DNA of 64,000 bases from positions 124,001-188,000 of the forward strand of contig NZ_JACIDI010000002.1 in assembly GCF_014196225.1 (NCBI RefSeq), written 5' to 3'. This DNA comes from Bacteroides pyogenes (GTDB taxonomy: Bacteria; Bacteroidota; Bacteroidia; Bacteroidales; Bacteroidaceae). The notes under the pieces were generated by a model. That model had not been told where the DNA came from. It searched no databases and worked only from the letters and a program-made list of their open reading frames with translations. This document shows, one piece after another, positions 39,726-50,173 of the stretch; the first letter of the stretch is position 1, and each line of letters starts with the position of its first letter. Made by a program: the position numbers and the translations under genes.

Positions 39726-40382
39726 TTAAATGTTTTGTTCCGGCTCAAACTCTAACGTTCCGAAGAAATCGGGACGATGAAAATCCGGCTTTTCTATCTT
39801 TATAGGATTCCAGGAAAGGAAATGAGGAGTTTGCAACTCATCTCCGCATTTATAGAAATTCGCATGTATCTCTTTTCCGTCCAAAGACGCTATCTGATGT
39901 TTGAAGAACACGGCATAAGGAATAATCAAAGAAACTTCCCAGTCGGTGTCTTCCACCCTTTCTTCAAAGGGCGAATTGCCCAAGGTAGACCAGCGTTTCA
40001 CCAAAGCCGTCACAGCTTCAGGGGCATGTTCCCTCCTCTCCCGGGTTGCTCCGGCTCCGATCAGAATAGTGCCGATACAATTACACTCGATATTATAATA
40101 TACTCCATCGTCGGCGGGAATCGAAAAGAACTCCACGCACGAGTCCGTCCATACCGCTCCGTTATCTTCTCCATATTTGGCGCGGACACTGGCTTCCGTT
40201 ACTTTAAAATGCAGCAGTACTGAGTCTTTCGTGTGGGCTATCCGGAAAGAAACTTTCGGTTTATAAGGGTATTCCGCCCAGTTTACACACTGAATCAGTT
40301 GAAAATCGATCTTTTCTTTATCCAGCAATTTGGAAAGATCGCGGGGCTCTATATTGGCCGCACTTATTTTCTTTACTTTCAT
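39726..40382 (-). CDS. CBM9-like carbohydrate-binding-family protein, cytosolic
   Basis: 218 residues from MKVKKISAANIEPRD at 40382, 22 bp downstream of a -7 box; the longer frame begins upstream of the box. The sequence follows the carbohydrate-binding family 9-like pattern: WAEYPYKPKVSFRIAHTKDSVLLHFKVTE, NGAVWTDSCVEFFSIP, YYNIECNCIGTILIGAGATRE and WEVSLIIPYAVFF, with C-terminal ANFYKCGDELQTPHFLSWNPIKIEKPDFHRPDFFGTLEFE. There is no signal peptide although the fold is usually extracellular, so any ligand would be met in the cytosol. It is divergent from the HTCS regulator, with only about 110 bp between starts, so both promoters sit back to back. Confidence 0.85.
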   Translation of the reverse strand: MKVKKISAANIEPRDLSKLLDKEKIDFQLIQCVNWAEYPYKPKVSFRIAHTKDSVLLHFKVTEASVRAKYGEDNGAVWTDSCVEFFSIPADDGVYYNIECNCIGTILIGAGATRERREHAPEAVTALVKRWSTLGNSPFEERVEDTDWEVSLIIPYAVFFKHQIASLDGKEIHANFYKCGDELQTPHFLSWNPIKIEKPDFHRPDFFGTLEFEPEQNI

Positions 40383-40403
40383 AATACTTATGTTTGTTCT
40401 CTG

Positions 40404-40411
40404 CAAAAGTA
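40404..40411 (-). promoter_or_regulatory. -7 box (TACTTTTG) for the CBM9-like/DIP1984 pair
   Basis: An exact TAnnTTTG match on the minus strand, 21 bp before the ATG at 40382. Confidence 0.65.
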
Positions 40412-40455
40412 GTGACTTTCTCTTAATATGCCTATTCAAAATCGAATTTAAATGA

Positions 40456-40463
40456 TATATTTG
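40456..40463 (+). promoter_or_regulatory. -7 box (TATATTTG) of the HTCS gene
   Basis: An exact TAnnTTTG match 29 bp before the GTG start. Confidence 0.6.
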
Positions 40464-40492
40464 CAAACAGTAATGCAGAAACAGACTACTCA

Positions 40493-43400
40493 GTGAGAAA
40501 AAAGACCCTTTTATTCCTGTTCGTCCTAAGCTTTGCCATATTCCGCATACAAGGGCAGAACATCACTTTCAGTCATCTGACCACAGACGACGGGCTGTCT
40601 CAGTTTTCCGTGAACAGCATATATATTGACGAGCAAGGCATCATCTGGATCGGAACGCGTGAAGGACTAAACCGCTACAACGGGAACGACATACTGAGCT
40701 TCAAACTTAATAAAAACGATCCGAACAGTTTATTCAGCAATACAATATTGCGCATCACGGGCGACAAAAAAGGAAAAATTTATTTACTCTGCACCGACGG
40801 CGTAGCCGAATTCGATCTTGCGAAACAGAAATTCAAGACATTGATCGAAGGGGCTGTAGATGCTATCTACCATAAGGAGAAGCTATACATCGGTAAGAAG
40901 GACGAAACGTACATCTTCAACGAAGAAACCGGAAACTTCGACCTTTATTACCGGCTCGCAGGAAAGAACATCACACTCTCCTCTTTCCACCTCGACTCAC
41001 AGAAGAACCTCTGGATAGGAACTTCTGGCGAGGGAGTGTACAGGCTGGACAAAAATAAAAATCTGACTCACCCGATACCGGAAGGAAACATCACCAGTAT
41101 TTATGAAGATTCATCCGAAGAGCTCTGGATAGGCAGCTGGGAAGAGGGGCTTTATCACGTAAGGAGGGACGGCGGTATCCGAAACCTGAGGCATGACTCC
41201 CATGATCCGAACAGCCTGAGTTCCGACTTTGTAAGAAGTTGCTGTGAAGACAATTCAGGAAATATCTGGATCGGAACGTTCAACGGGTTGAACCGCTACG
41301 AGAAAGCGACCGGGAACTTCCGCCTCTACACGGCGAACGGCAACAAAACGGGAAGCCTCACCCACTCTTCCGTATGGTGTATCGTAAAAGACGGTCAAGG
41401 AACACTGTGGCTGGGAACTTATTTCGGAGGAGTGAACTACTTTAACCCGGAGTACGAAATTTACACCCGATACAAAGTGGGACAGACAGAGAAAGAGGGA
41501 CTGAGTAGCCCCATTATCGGGCGGATGATTGAAGACAAAACGGGTAACTTGTGGATATGTACCGAAGGTGGTGGCGTCAATGTGTACGACCGCAAGAAAG
41601 GGACTTACCGCTGGTATCGGCACGAAGAAGGAAAGAACAGCCTCTCGCATAACAACGTGAAGGCTATTTATTACGACGAAAGAAGTGAAATCATGTGGAT
41701 CGGCACTCACTTGGGAGGACTCAACAAACTGGATCTGCGTACGGGCAGGTTTACCGTCTACCGGATGAAAGCGGGAGACCCCTCTTCACTCCCTTCGGAC
41801 ATCGTTCGCGATATCGTTCCCTACCGGGATAAACTGATTGTGGCAACTCAAGCGGGAGCCTGCCTTTTCGATCCCGCTACGGGCAAAGCCCGGCTTCTTT
41901 TTCAAGAAACGAAGGAGGGAAGAGAAATAAAAATGGTGGCGAGCCTTTGCCTCGACAAAGAAGGAACGCTTTGGATAGCTGCTACCGGGAAAGGAGTCTA
42001 TTCTTACCGCCTCGATATCGGCAAGCTGACGAATTACGCCCACATTCCCTCCTCACCAAATAGTCTTAGCAACAACAATGTGAACAGCATCACGCAGGAC
42101 AGCGAGGGGAATCTATGGTTCTCCACCTCCGGGAGCGGGCTGGATCGCTACCGGAAAGAGACGGACGATTTCGAGAATTTCGATGTGCAAAGCAACGGTT
42201 TGTCCAGCGACTGTATCTACGATGTCTGCGAGTCGTCAGTCAACAAAGGACACTTGCTGCTTATCACCAATCAGGGTTTCTCACAGTTCGACTTTCGGAA
42301 GAAGACTTTTCAGAATTACGGAATCGAAAACGGCTTCCCGCTGACAGCAGTCAACGAAAACGCGCTTTACGTAACGCGAGATAGCGCAGTATTTCTGGGA
42401 GGCGTTCAAGGCATGATCTCTTTCTCGGAAAAAAGTCTGAGGTTCACGCCCAAATCATACCGGATCATGTTCTCCCGCCTATTCGTAAACGGGAAGGAAG
42501 TACTCCCCGCAGATAAAGGAAGCATCCTGCAAAAATCCATCGGATACACAGACGAGATCAGCCTCGAAGCCAACCAGTCGATGTTCAGCATCGAGTACGC
42601 AACCTCCAACTTCATCGCTGCCAACCGAGATGAGATTATTTATCGACTCGAAGGTTTCTCCGACGAATGGACACCCGCCTACCGCAACATCATTACTTAC
42701 ACGAATTTGAATCCGGGACGATATACACTGATTGTGAAATCGCGGAGAAACGACATCAACCAAGCCAAACTGTCAATACGGATATTGCCGCCATGGTACA
42801 AAAGCTGGTGGGCATATCTTATTTATATAGTGGTTACAAGCAGCCTGCTATTGTATCTTGTCCGCAGTTACAAATCGCGTATCAAGCTCCGGGAATCATT
42901 GAAGTATGAACAAAAACACACTGCGGACATCGAAGCGCTGAACCAGTCGAAACTCCGCTTCTTCACAAATATTTCGCACGAATTCCGCACACCGCTCACG
43001 CTGATCGTGGCTCAAGTGGAGACACTGCTCCAAGCATCTACCTTCACACCTACCATTTACAACAAGATACTCGGTATCTATAAAAGCAGCATCCAACTGA
43101 GGGAGCTGATTACCGAACTGCTCGACTTCCGCAAGCAAGAGCAGGGGCACATGAAGATCAAAGTAAGCCCGCACAATCTGGCGGACTTCCTCTATGAAAA
43201 CTACTTGCTTTTCCTCGAATACGCAAGCAGCAAGCAACTCAATTTCGAGTTCCACAAATCGGATGATGATATAGAAGTCTGGTACGACCAAAAGCAGATG
43301 CAGAAGGTGGTTAACAACCTCTTGTCTAACGCAATGAAACACACTCAGGCGGGAGATACAATCTCTATCGAAGTTTCGAAAGACAACACCCATGCCATCG

Positions 43401-44533
43401 TTGTCATCAGAGATACGGGTTCGGGCATCGATGCGGAGGAAATAGACAAGATATTCGACCGTTTCTACCAAACAGAACGCCTCGATTCTTTGAACACAGG
43501 TGCCGGTACGGGTATCGGCCTGTCACTGACCAAAGGAATCGTAGAGCTCCATCACGGAGACATCCGCGTAGAAAGCGAACCGAAAAAAGGGAGCAGTTTT
43601 ATTATCCAGCTGAAAATGGGGAACAGACATTTCACAGCAGAACAGATTGCGCAAGAACCTGCCGGAATCTGTCAGCCGGAACAACCTGCTTCGCTTACGG
43701 AAACATTGCCGGAAATAGAATGGGGCGGTAACGGAGAAGAGGACAAACGCATTCCGGACGCCACGATGCTGATTGTCGAAGACAACGAATCGATCAAGCA
43801 GATGCTTGAAAGCATATTCGGCAACTTCTACCGGGTGATCACGGCTTCCGACGGTGAAGAGGCATGGGAAAAGGTACAAAAAGAGACGCCTACCATTGTG
43901 CTGAGCGACGTGGTGATGCCTCGCATGTCGGGGACGGAGCTATGCAAGCTGATCAAAACGAATTTCAACACCTGTCACATTCCGGTGGTGCTGCTCACGG
44001 CCCGCTCCGCTGTGGAACATACCATCGAAGGTCTGCGCATAGGGGCTGACGATTACATCACGAAACCGTTCAACACCAACCTGCTTATCTCACGCTGCAA
44101 CAACCTTGTCAACTCCCGCCGGCTATTACAGGAGAAATTCAGCAAGCAGCCGCAAGCTTTTGCACAGATGCTTGCCACCAACCCGATGGACAAGGAGATG
44201 CTCGACCGGGCGATGGAAATCATCGAACGAAACATGGACAACACGGATTTCAACATCAACATCTTCGCCCGAGAAATGGGAATGGCGCGTACGAATCTGT
44301 TCACCAAACTGAAAGCCGTGACAGGACAGACGCCCAATGAGTTCATTCTGGGCATCCGGCTCAAGAGGGGCGCACTGATGCTGCGCAACAACCCCGAACT
44401 GAACATTACCGAAATTTCAGACCGCATAGGCTTTTCTTCTTCGCGTTATTTCAGCAAATGCTTCAAGGATGTATACCATCTCAGCCCGCTGGCATACCGG
44501 AAAGGGGAAGAGAGAGAAGGGGAAGAGGAATAA
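40493..44533 (+). CDS. Hybrid two-component system regulator (HTCS), probably the chondroitin sulfate sensor
   Basis: 1346 residues, starting at GTG 40493 (no in-frame ATG lies between promoter and signal peptide). Order: signal peptide, periplasmic double propeller of about 14 Reg_prop blades (LWIGTSGEGVYRLD, IWIGTFNGLNRYE, LWICTEGGGVNVYD and others, 30-660), YYY domain, transmembrane helix about 772-792, histidine kinase with His829 in HEFRTPL, ATPase boxes NNLLSNAMKHT and DTGSGI, receiver with Asp1139 in LSDVVMPRMSG, and a C-terminal AraC helix-turn-helix (about 1245-1340). It senses oligosaccharide in the periplasm and activates polysaccharide utilisation genes. It precedes sulfatase-susC-susD-SGBP as BT3334 precedes BT3333-BT3330, so unsaturated chondroitin/hyaluronan disaccharides are the likely ligand. 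Confidence 0.96.
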   Translation: MRKKTLLFLFVLSFAIFRIQGQNITFSHLTTDDGLSQFSVNSIYIDEQGIIWIGTREGLNRYNGNDILSFKLNKNDPNSLFSNTILRITGDKKGKIYLLCTDGVAEFDLAKQKFKTLIEGAVDAIYHKEKLYIGKKDETYIFNEETGNFDLYYRLAGKNITLSSFHLDSQKNLWIGTSGEGVYRLDKNKNLTHPIPEGNITSIYEDSSEELWIGSWEEGLYHVRRDGGIRNLRHDSHDPNSLSSDFVRSCCEDNSGNIWIGTFNGLNRYEKATGNFRLYTANGNKTGSLTHSSVWCIVKDGQGTLWLGTYFGGVNYFNPEYEIYTRYKVGQTEKEGLSSPIIGRMIEDKTGNLWICTEGGGVNVYDRKKGTYRWYRHEEGKNSLSHNNVKAIYYDERSEIMWIGTHLGGLNKLDLRTGRFTVYRMKAGDPSSLPSDIVRDIVPYRDKLIVATQAGACLFDPATGKARLLFQETKEGREIKMVASLCLDKEGTLWIAATGKGVYSYRLDIGKLTNYAHIPSSPNSLSNNNVNSITQDSEGNLWFSTSGSGLDRYRKETDDFENFDVQSNGLSSDCIYDVCESSVNKGHLLLITNQGFSQFDFRKKTFQNYGIENGFPLTAVNENALYVTRDSAVFLGGVQGMISFSEKSLRFTPKSYRIMFSRLFVNGKEVLPADKGSILQKSIGYTDEISLEANQSMFSIEYATSNFIAANRDEIIYRLEGFSDEWTPAYRNIITYTNLNPGRYTLIVKSRRNDINQAKLSIRILPPWYKSWWAYLIYIVVTSSLLLYLVRSYKSRIKLRESLKYEQKHTADIEALNQSKLRFFTNISHEFRTPLTLIVAQVETLLQASTFTPTIYNKILGIYKSSIQLRELITELLDFRKQEQGHMKIKVSPHNLADFLYENYLLFLEYASSKQLNFEFHKSDDDIEVWYDQKQMQKVVNNLLSNAMKHTQAGDTISIEVSKDNTHAIVVIRDTGSGIDAEEIDKIFDRFYQTERLDSLNTGAGTGIGLSLTKGIVELHHGDIRVESEPKKGSSFIIQLKMGNRHFTAEQIAQEPAGICQPEQPASLTETLPEIEWGGNGEEDKRIPDATMLIVEDNESIKQMLESIFGNFYRVITASDGEEAWEKVQKETPTIVLSDVVMPRMSGTELCKLIKTNFNTCHIPVVLLTARSAVEHTIEGLRIGADDYITKPFNTNLLISRCNNLVNSRRLLQEKFSKQPQAFAQMLATNPMDKEMLDRAMEIIERNMDNTDFNINIFAREMGMARTNLFTKLKAVTGQTPNEFILGIRLKRGALMLRNNPELNITEISDRIGFSSSRYFSKCFKDVYHLSPLAYRKGEEREGEEE

Positions 44534-45017
44534 TTGCAGGCTCAACCCTCATGGCGACAAGGGCTCTCTGTATAAGAGTTTTTTGCGTTTACCTCAAAAA
44601 CGCGCTTACATAAACGCGAAAACTTTCTCAGGCAGAGGGATTATTCTCAGTTCCGGCTTATTAAGATTTCAATGCTAAGACAAAGGCATTCAGAAATCGG
44701 TTCAGAGAAGTATCGGACAGACCCCGATCGTTTTAAAACGAAGCGGCGAATAGAAGGAATAAACCGCACGTGTGGAAGATACCATACTTCCGGCTTAGAG
44801 TATCAAAATCATGTGCATCCCGAAAGAAATGCAGCCGTATTCTCCACTGACAGCCGGAGAAAACTGTCGCCCTGCTATTCTTGAGATTCCGGACTGACTC
44901 GTTTTCTCCGAAGCAGCTTTGTACTATTTTGCACAATACATGTACATTCCGTTCTGCCTGTTAAGACGAGTCTGTTTATCTTTGCAGTCAGACAAACCCT
45001 TTTAAAAGATAAGTGTC
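44534..45017 (+). other. Intergenic region before the sulfatase, 484 bp
   Basis: No gene recognised. It holds an imperfect TTTTTTGCGTTTA/TAAACGCGAAAA inverted pair near 44580-44625, possibly the HTCS terminator, and the promoter box at 44977. Confidence 0.4.
44977..44984 (+). promoter_or_regulatory. -7 box (TATCTTTG) of the BT3333-like sulfatase
   Basis: An exact TAnnTTTG match, 33 bp before the ATG. Confidence 0.65.
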
Positions 45018-46553
45018 ATGAAAAACGTTTCACAACTCCTTCCTCTGCTTTCTGGTGTTGCTTTACTGACAAGCTGCAACCACGCCAGCAAGAAAGACAA
45101 CGGGCAAAACGCGCAGAAGCCCAATATTATCTACATCTTCTCCGACGACCTCGGCATCGGCGACCTCAGTTGCTACGGAGCTACGAAAGTCAATACGCCC
45201 AACATCGACCGGCTTGCTGGACAAGGCGTACAATTCACCAACGCATACGCGACCTCTGCCACAAGTACTCCCTCACGCTTCGGGTTGCTGACAGGCATGT
45301 ATCCGTGGCGACAGGAGAATACGGGAATCGCTCCCGGCAACTCGGAACTGATCATCGACACCGCCTGTGTCACCATGGCAAACATGCTGAAAGAAGCCGG
45401 ATACGCCACGGGAGTTGTAGGCAAATGGCATTTGGGACTCGGACCGAAAGGAGGGACCGACTTCAACAAACAAATCAGCCCGAACGCACAAAGCATCGGA
45501 TTCGATTACGAATTTGTCATACCTGCCACGGTAGACCGCGTGCCTTGTGTATTTGTAGAAAACGGAAGAGTCGTGGGGCTCGACCCGAACGATCCTATTA
45601 CAGTAAACTATAAGCAGAAAGTCGGAGACTGGCCTACGGGCGAAGAGAACCCGGAACTTGTGATGCTGAAACCCAGTCAGGGACATAATAACACGATTAT
45701 CAACGGCATCCCCCGCATCGGATGGATGACAGGAGGCAAATCGGCGCTTTGGAAAGACGAAGACATAGCCGATGTGATTACAAACAAAGCAAAAGACTTT
45801 ATCGCCGCTCATAAGGACGAACCGTTCTTTCTCTATATGGGCACGCAAGACGTGCACGTTCCGCGTGTTCCCCATCCCCGCTTTGCCGGAAAAAGCGGTT
45901 TAGGAACCCGAGGGGACGTTATCCTGCAACTCGATTGGACTATCGGAGAAATCATGCACACGCTGGATAGCCTCCAACTCGCGGACAACACGATATTCAT
46001 TTTCACCAGCGACAACGGCCCCGTCATCGACGACGGCTATCAAGACCGCGCGCTCGAATTACTGAACGGACACACTCCTATGGGAATCTATCGTGGAGGA
46101 AAGTACAGCGCTTACGAAGCGGGAACCCGTATTCCCTTTATTCTCCGGTGGCCTGCAAAAGTGAAACCGAACAAGCAACAGGCTCTTTTCTCGCAAATAG
46201 ACGTTTACGCCTCTTTGGCCGCCCTACTGAAACAACCGCTGGAAAAAGGAGCCGCCCCCGACAGTCAGGAGCATCTCGCTACGTTGCTGGGCAAGGAAGA
46301 CACGAGCCGGGACTACATCATCCAGCAGAACCTGAACAACACGCTGGCAATCGTAAAAGGACAGTGGAAATACATCGAGCCAAGTGAAGGACCAGTAATC
46401 GAATTCTGGACAAAAACGGAATTGGGTAACGACAAACAACCGCAGCTTTACGATTTGTCTGCCGATCCGTCGGAACAAACGAACGTGGCAGGCAAGTATC
46501 CGGAAATAGCGAAAGAGTTGGCCGAGCTTCTGGAGAAAGTAAAAAAGGAATAA
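45018..46553 (+). CDS. S1-family sulfatase, likely GalNAc-6-O-sulfatase (BT3333-like)
   Basis: 511 residues; lipobox LLTSC (Cys20). The sulfatase fold starts KPNIIYIFSDDLGIGDLSCYG (metal Asp43/Asp44). The formylglycine motif STPSR (Ser83-Arg87) in TSTPSRFGLLTGMYPWR is the Ser form requiring anaerobic maturation. VGKWHLGLG and FTSDNGPVIDDGY supply further active-site residues. The sequence pattern is that of galactose/GalNAc-6-sulfatase-type S1 enzymes. It sits between the HTCS and susC, exactly where BT3333 sits in B. thetaiotaomicron, described there as a chondroitin 6-O-sulfatase. It has its own promoter and is separated from susC by about 390 bp with another promoter. Confidence 0.87.
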   Translation: MKNVSQLLPLLSGVALLTSCNHASKKDNGQNAQKPNIIYIFSDDLGIGDLSCYGATKVNTPNIDRLAGQGVQFTNAYATSATSTPSRFGLLTGMYPWRQENTGIAPGNSELIIDTACVTMANMLKEAGYATGVVGKWHLGLGPKGGTDFNKQISPNAQSIGFDYEFVIPATVDRVPCVFVENGRVVGLDPNDPITVNYKQKVGDWPTGEENPELVMLKPSQGHNNTIINGIPRIGWMTGGKSALWKDEDIADVITNKAKDFIAAHKDEPFFLYMGTQDVHVPRVPHPRFAGKSGLGTRGDVILQLDWTIGEIMHTLDSLQLADNTIFIFTSDNGPVIDDGYQDRALELLNGHTPMGIYRGGKYSAYEAGTRIPFILRWPAKVKPNKQQALFSQIDVYASLAALLKQPLEKGAAPDSQEHLATLLGKEDTSRDYIIQQNLNNTLAIVKGQWKYIEPSEGPVIEFWTKTELGNDKQPQLYDLSADPSEQTNVAGKYPEIAKELAELLEKVKKE

Positions 46554-46945
46554 AGCTTGAATAATCCGAAGTTTCTGTCGATGCAAAAGCAGGTCGATAA
46601 AAAGACCGACCGGAAAGGGCGTTAGTTGAGAAAACAATCAGGTAAGCAAGGAAACCGATCGGTGCAAAAGCAGAACTGCGCTTATCAGGTTGATAAATAT
46701 ACCGTAAATAAAACAGCAAGTGTACTAACGAATTCAAAATCATACTGACTATTTGATGGAACAAAAGGAGAACTGGTAGACAAATAGAGCGGAAAACAGA
46801 GAAAAGCGGCAATAGGGCATGCTTCTCTCTGACAAATTCCCTTGTACAATTTTGTATCAATCATGAATCATTCTATCCATCAAGAAAAAGCGGATTGGAT
46901 TATCTTTGCAACAATAAAGTTATAAAATCACTTAATTTTTACTAT
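46554..46945 (+). other. Sulfatase-susC intergenic region, 392 bp
   Basis: No gene. A degenerate two-copy motif (TCGATGCAAAAGCAG at 46578, TCGGTGCAAAAGCAG at 46659) and a short GGTC/GACC hairpin are present. The first copy resembles units of the array at 62 kb (AATCCG..GTTTCTG..CG.TG.AAAAG). The promoter box is at 46901. Confidence 0.4.
46901..46908 (+). promoter_or_regulatory. -7 box (TATCTTTG) of the chondroitin-type susC-susD-SGBP operon
   Basis: An exact TAnnTTTG match, 37 bp before the ATG at 46946. This is the expected target of HTCS activation. Confidence 0.65.
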
Positions 46946-49900
46946 ATGAAAAGACGTTTATCCACCCAAATGGGGAAAAGGATGCTCTCCTTTGCCGGAT
47001 TAGTTCTGCTCTCTGTATCATTTGTATTCGCGCAAGTTGCCGTCAGAGGTACAGTGAAAGACGAAACGGGAGAAGGAATCCCCGGGGCCAGTGTTCAAGT
47101 AAAAGGAACCTCTCAAGGAACCATAACCGATATGGACGGCAAGTTCGCTCTGGCTGCGCCTAATAAAAATTCGGTATTGGTTGTTTCTTTCATAGGCTAC
47201 ACTACTGTCGAGCAGAAAGTAGACGCTCAGAAACCCATGCTCATCGTTTTGAAAGAAGACACGAAGACATTGGATGAAGTAGTTATCGTAGGTTATCAGG
47301 AAGTGCGCAAGAGAGATTTGACCGGTTCTGTGGCGAAAGCCAACATGGCGGAACTGCTAAGTACACCCACTTCTTCTTTCAGTGAAACGCTGGGCGGACG
47401 CATCGCCGGGGTGAACGTCAGCTCGAACGAAGGTATGCCGGGCGGACAGATGAATATCGTAATCCGCGGCAACAACTCGCTGACACAAGACAACTCGCCT
47501 TTGTACGTCATCGACGGATTCCCTGTGGAAGATCCCGTAGTGGCTGCCGCCATCAACCCGAACGACATTGAGTCCATGGATATTCTGAAAGACGCTGCCG
47601 CATCGTCCATCTACGGAGCGCGCGGAGCGAACGGCGTGGTAGTGATTACCACCAAAAAAGGAACTATCGGACAACCGAAGATATCGTATGACGGCAGCTT
47701 CGGTATACAACACATCACAAAGACTATCCCGTTGATGAATGCCTACGAGTTCGTGAAATTGCAACAAGAAGTTAATCCTGCCATCATGTCCTCTACGTAT
47801 CTGCAACTGTACGAAGGAAAACAATGGACGCTCGACGACTACCGCAACATTCCTCAATACAACTGGCAGGACGAGGTATTCCGTTCGGCATGGATGACCA
47901 GCCACAACGTGGGACTGACAGGAGGTTCGGAAGGTATCCGTTACAACGCTTCGCTGTCGTACTACGACCAGGACGGTATCGTGCTCAACTCCAACTACAA
48001 ACGTATGCAGGGACGCATGAATACCACCATCAACAAGAAAAAGCTGAGAGCCAATCTGGGTGTGAACTACTCACGTACCATCAGCTCCGGTTCTTCTCCG
48101 TCGCAAAACTCATACAGCGGCATGAACAACCTGTTCTACAACGTATGGGGCTACCGTCCGGTAACGGCTCCAGACACTCCGCTGGAGTATCTGAAAAATA
48201 ACCTTGTCGACGAGTCGATCAACACCACCACCGACTATCGTTTCAATCCTTACATGGACTTGCTCAATGCTTACCGCAAGAACTACACCAATTATATACA
48301 GTTCAACGGATATGCCGAGTATGAGTTTATCAAAGGACTGAAATTGAAAATTTCGGGAACTTTCACAAGCGACTCACGGAACACAGACGTGTTCAACAAT
48401 TCGAAGAGCCGCTACGGAAACCCGACTTCGAACGACAAAATTAATGCGGAAGAAGTAAATTCCCGCCGCCTGACATGGCTGAATGAGAATATGCTGACCT
48501 ATCAGACCAACCTCAAGAAGAAACACTTTTTTACTCTTACCACCGGTGTGTCTCTTCAGAACTCCGATTACGAATACTACTCCTTCAAGATGGTGAAAAT
48601 CCCCAGCGGCGTAGAGTCGTTAGGAATGGCCGGTATGAGCTCCGGTACGCCGGGCGGCAGCTCTTCATTCAAATCGTCATGGGCGATGCTGTCGTTCCCC
48701 ACACAGTTCCGCTACAACTATCAATCGAAGTATTACGCTTCTGCCTCTTTCCGTGCAGACGGTTCGTCGAAATTCCGCGGCAACAACCGCTTCGGTTACT
48801 TCCCTTCCACTTCATTCGCATGGAACTTCATGGAGGAAGATTTCATGAAACCGCTGAAGCCGGCACTCACGAGCGGCAAGCTTCGTCTAAGCTGGGGATT
48901 GACGGGTAACAACCGCGTGGGCGAATACGATACGTTCGCTCTGTACGATCTGTTGAAGGAGAAAGCGGGCGACTATATCTCGATCAACAGTACTCCGAGC
49001 GGTGTGTATCCGTTCGAGAACAATACCGGCAATGTAGGCGTAGTACCCATCTCACTCAGAAACAGAGACCTGAAGTGGGAAACGACCGAACAATGGAACG
49101 TAGGACTCGACCTCAGCTTCCTGCAAGAACGTATCGGTGTGACTATGGACTGGTATCGCAAAACAACCCGCGACTTGCTGCTGAATGCCATACTTCCTTT
49201 CTCTTCAGGCTACACAAGCTCCATGAAGAATATCGGAAAGGTGCGCAACCAAGGATTCGAGTTCACGCTGAACACTACCAATATCAAGAAAAGGGACTTC
49301 AGCTGGACAACCAATTTCAACATCGCTTTCAACAAGAATAAAGTATTGGCGCTATCGGAGAATCAGACTTCGATGCTGAGTTTCGGCAAGTTCGACCAAG
49401 ACTACAATTCGCAATACAACTACATCGCCAAAATCAACCATCCGATGGGTATGATGTACGGATTTATCTACGAAGGCACTTACAAATACGAAGACTTCAA
49501 CAAAGAAGGAGACAACTATACGTTGAAGCGCAACGTTCCCCGCTATACGGCAGAGAACAACACGAAGCCCGGCATGCCGAAATACGCCGACCTGAACAAA
49601 GACGGAGTAATCGATGACAATGACCGCACGATGATTGGCAACGGACTACCGAAACACACGGGCGGTTTCACAAACTCGTTCAATTACAAAGGATTCGACC
49701 TGAACGTATTTATGCAGTGGTCGTACGGCAACGACATTCTGAATGCCAACCGCCTGATATTCGAAAGCTCCAACAACCTGAAACGCGACTTGAACCAGTT
49801 TGCCAGCTATGCCGACCGCTGGACACCGGAAAACCCGAACAGCAACATTCCGCGCGCTACAAACTCAAGTTCAAACCGGGTATTCTCAAGCCGTGTCATC

Positions 49901-50149
49901 GAAGACGGCTCATTCCTGCGCCTGAAGACGGTGACGCTGGGATATTCGCTTCCCGGCAAGCTCACCAAGAAATGGAATTTGGACAAAGCACGCATCTACG
50001 TGGCTGCCCAGAACTTATGGACCATCACCGGCTATTCAGGTTACGATCCTGAAGTTTCTATCCGCGAAGGAGCCTTGACTCCCGGATTGGACTACTCTGC
50101 TTATCCTCGCGCTTACTCTGTCAGCCTTGGTGTAAACATCGGTTTTTAA
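46946..50149 (+). CDS. SusC-family transporter of the chondroitin-type locus (BT3332-like)
   Basis: 1067 residues from MKRRLSTQMGKRMLSF at 46946; the upstream frame from 46895 would start before the promoter box. Signal peptide ends FVFAQ. Regulatory domain about 28-105 (VRGTVKDETGEGIPGASVQVKGTSQGTITDMDGKF), DEVVIVGYQEVRKRDLTGSVA, and plug with LGGRIAGVNVSSNEGMPGG, IVIRGNNSLTQDNSPLYVIDGFPVE and IESMDILKDAAASSIYGARGANGVVVITTKKG. The barrel ends SVSLGVNIGF. It is followed at 24 bp by susD and then an SGBP, forming the outer-membrane importer for the oligosaccharides. Note DEVVIVGYQ instead of the common VVGYG. Confidence 0.96.
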   Translation: MKRRLSTQMGKRMLSFAGLVLLSVSFVFAQVAVRGTVKDETGEGIPGASVQVKGTSQGTITDMDGKFALAAPNKNSVLVVSFIGYTTVEQKVDAQKPMLIVLKEDTKTLDEVVIVGYQEVRKRDLTGSVAKANMAELLSTPTSSFSETLGGRIAGVNVSSNEGMPGGQMNIVIRGNNSLTQDNSPLYVIDGFPVEDPVVAAAINPNDIESMDILKDAAASSIYGARGANGVVVITTKKGTIGQPKISYDGSFGIQHITKTIPLMNAYEFVKLQQEVNPAIMSSTYLQLYEGKQWTLDDYRNIPQYNWQDEVFRSAWMTSHNVGLTGGSEGIRYNASLSYYDQDGIVLNSNYKRMQGRMNTTINKKKLRANLGVNYSRTISSGSSPSQNSYSGMNNLFYNVWGYRPVTAPDTPLEYLKNNLVDESINTTTDYRFNPYMDLLNAYRKNYTNYIQFNGYAEYEFIKGLKLKISGTFTSDSRNTDVFNNSKSRYGNPTSNDKINAEEVNSRRLTWLNENMLTYQTNLKKKHFFTLTTGVSLQNSDYEYYSFKMVKIPSGVESLGMAGMSSGTPGGSSSFKSSWAMLSFPTQFRYNYQSKYYASASFRADGSSKFRGNNRFGYFPSTSFAWNFMEEDFMKPLKPALTSGKLRLSWGLTGNNRVGEYDTFALYDLLKEKAGDYISINSTPSGVYPFENNTGNVGVVPISLRNRDLKWETTEQWNVGLDLSFLQERIGVTMDWYRKTTRDLLLNAILPFSSGYTSSMKNIGKVRNQGFEFTLNTTNIKKRDFSWTTNFNIAFNKNKVLALSENQTSMLSFGKFDQDYNSQYNYIAKINHPMGMMYGFIYEGTYKYEDFNKEGDNYTLKRNVPRYTAENNTKPGMPKYADLNKDGVIDDNDRTMIGNGLPKHTGGFTNSFNYKGFDLNVFMQWSYGNDILNANRLIFESSNNLKRDLNQFASYADRWTPENPNSNIPRATNSSSNRVFSSRVIEDGSFLRLKTVTLGYSLPGKLTKKWNLDKARIYVAAQNLWTITGYSGYDPEVSIREGALTPGLDYSAYPRAYSVSLGVNIGF

Positions 50150-50173
50150 TCATTCATCAAACGAAAATCCATT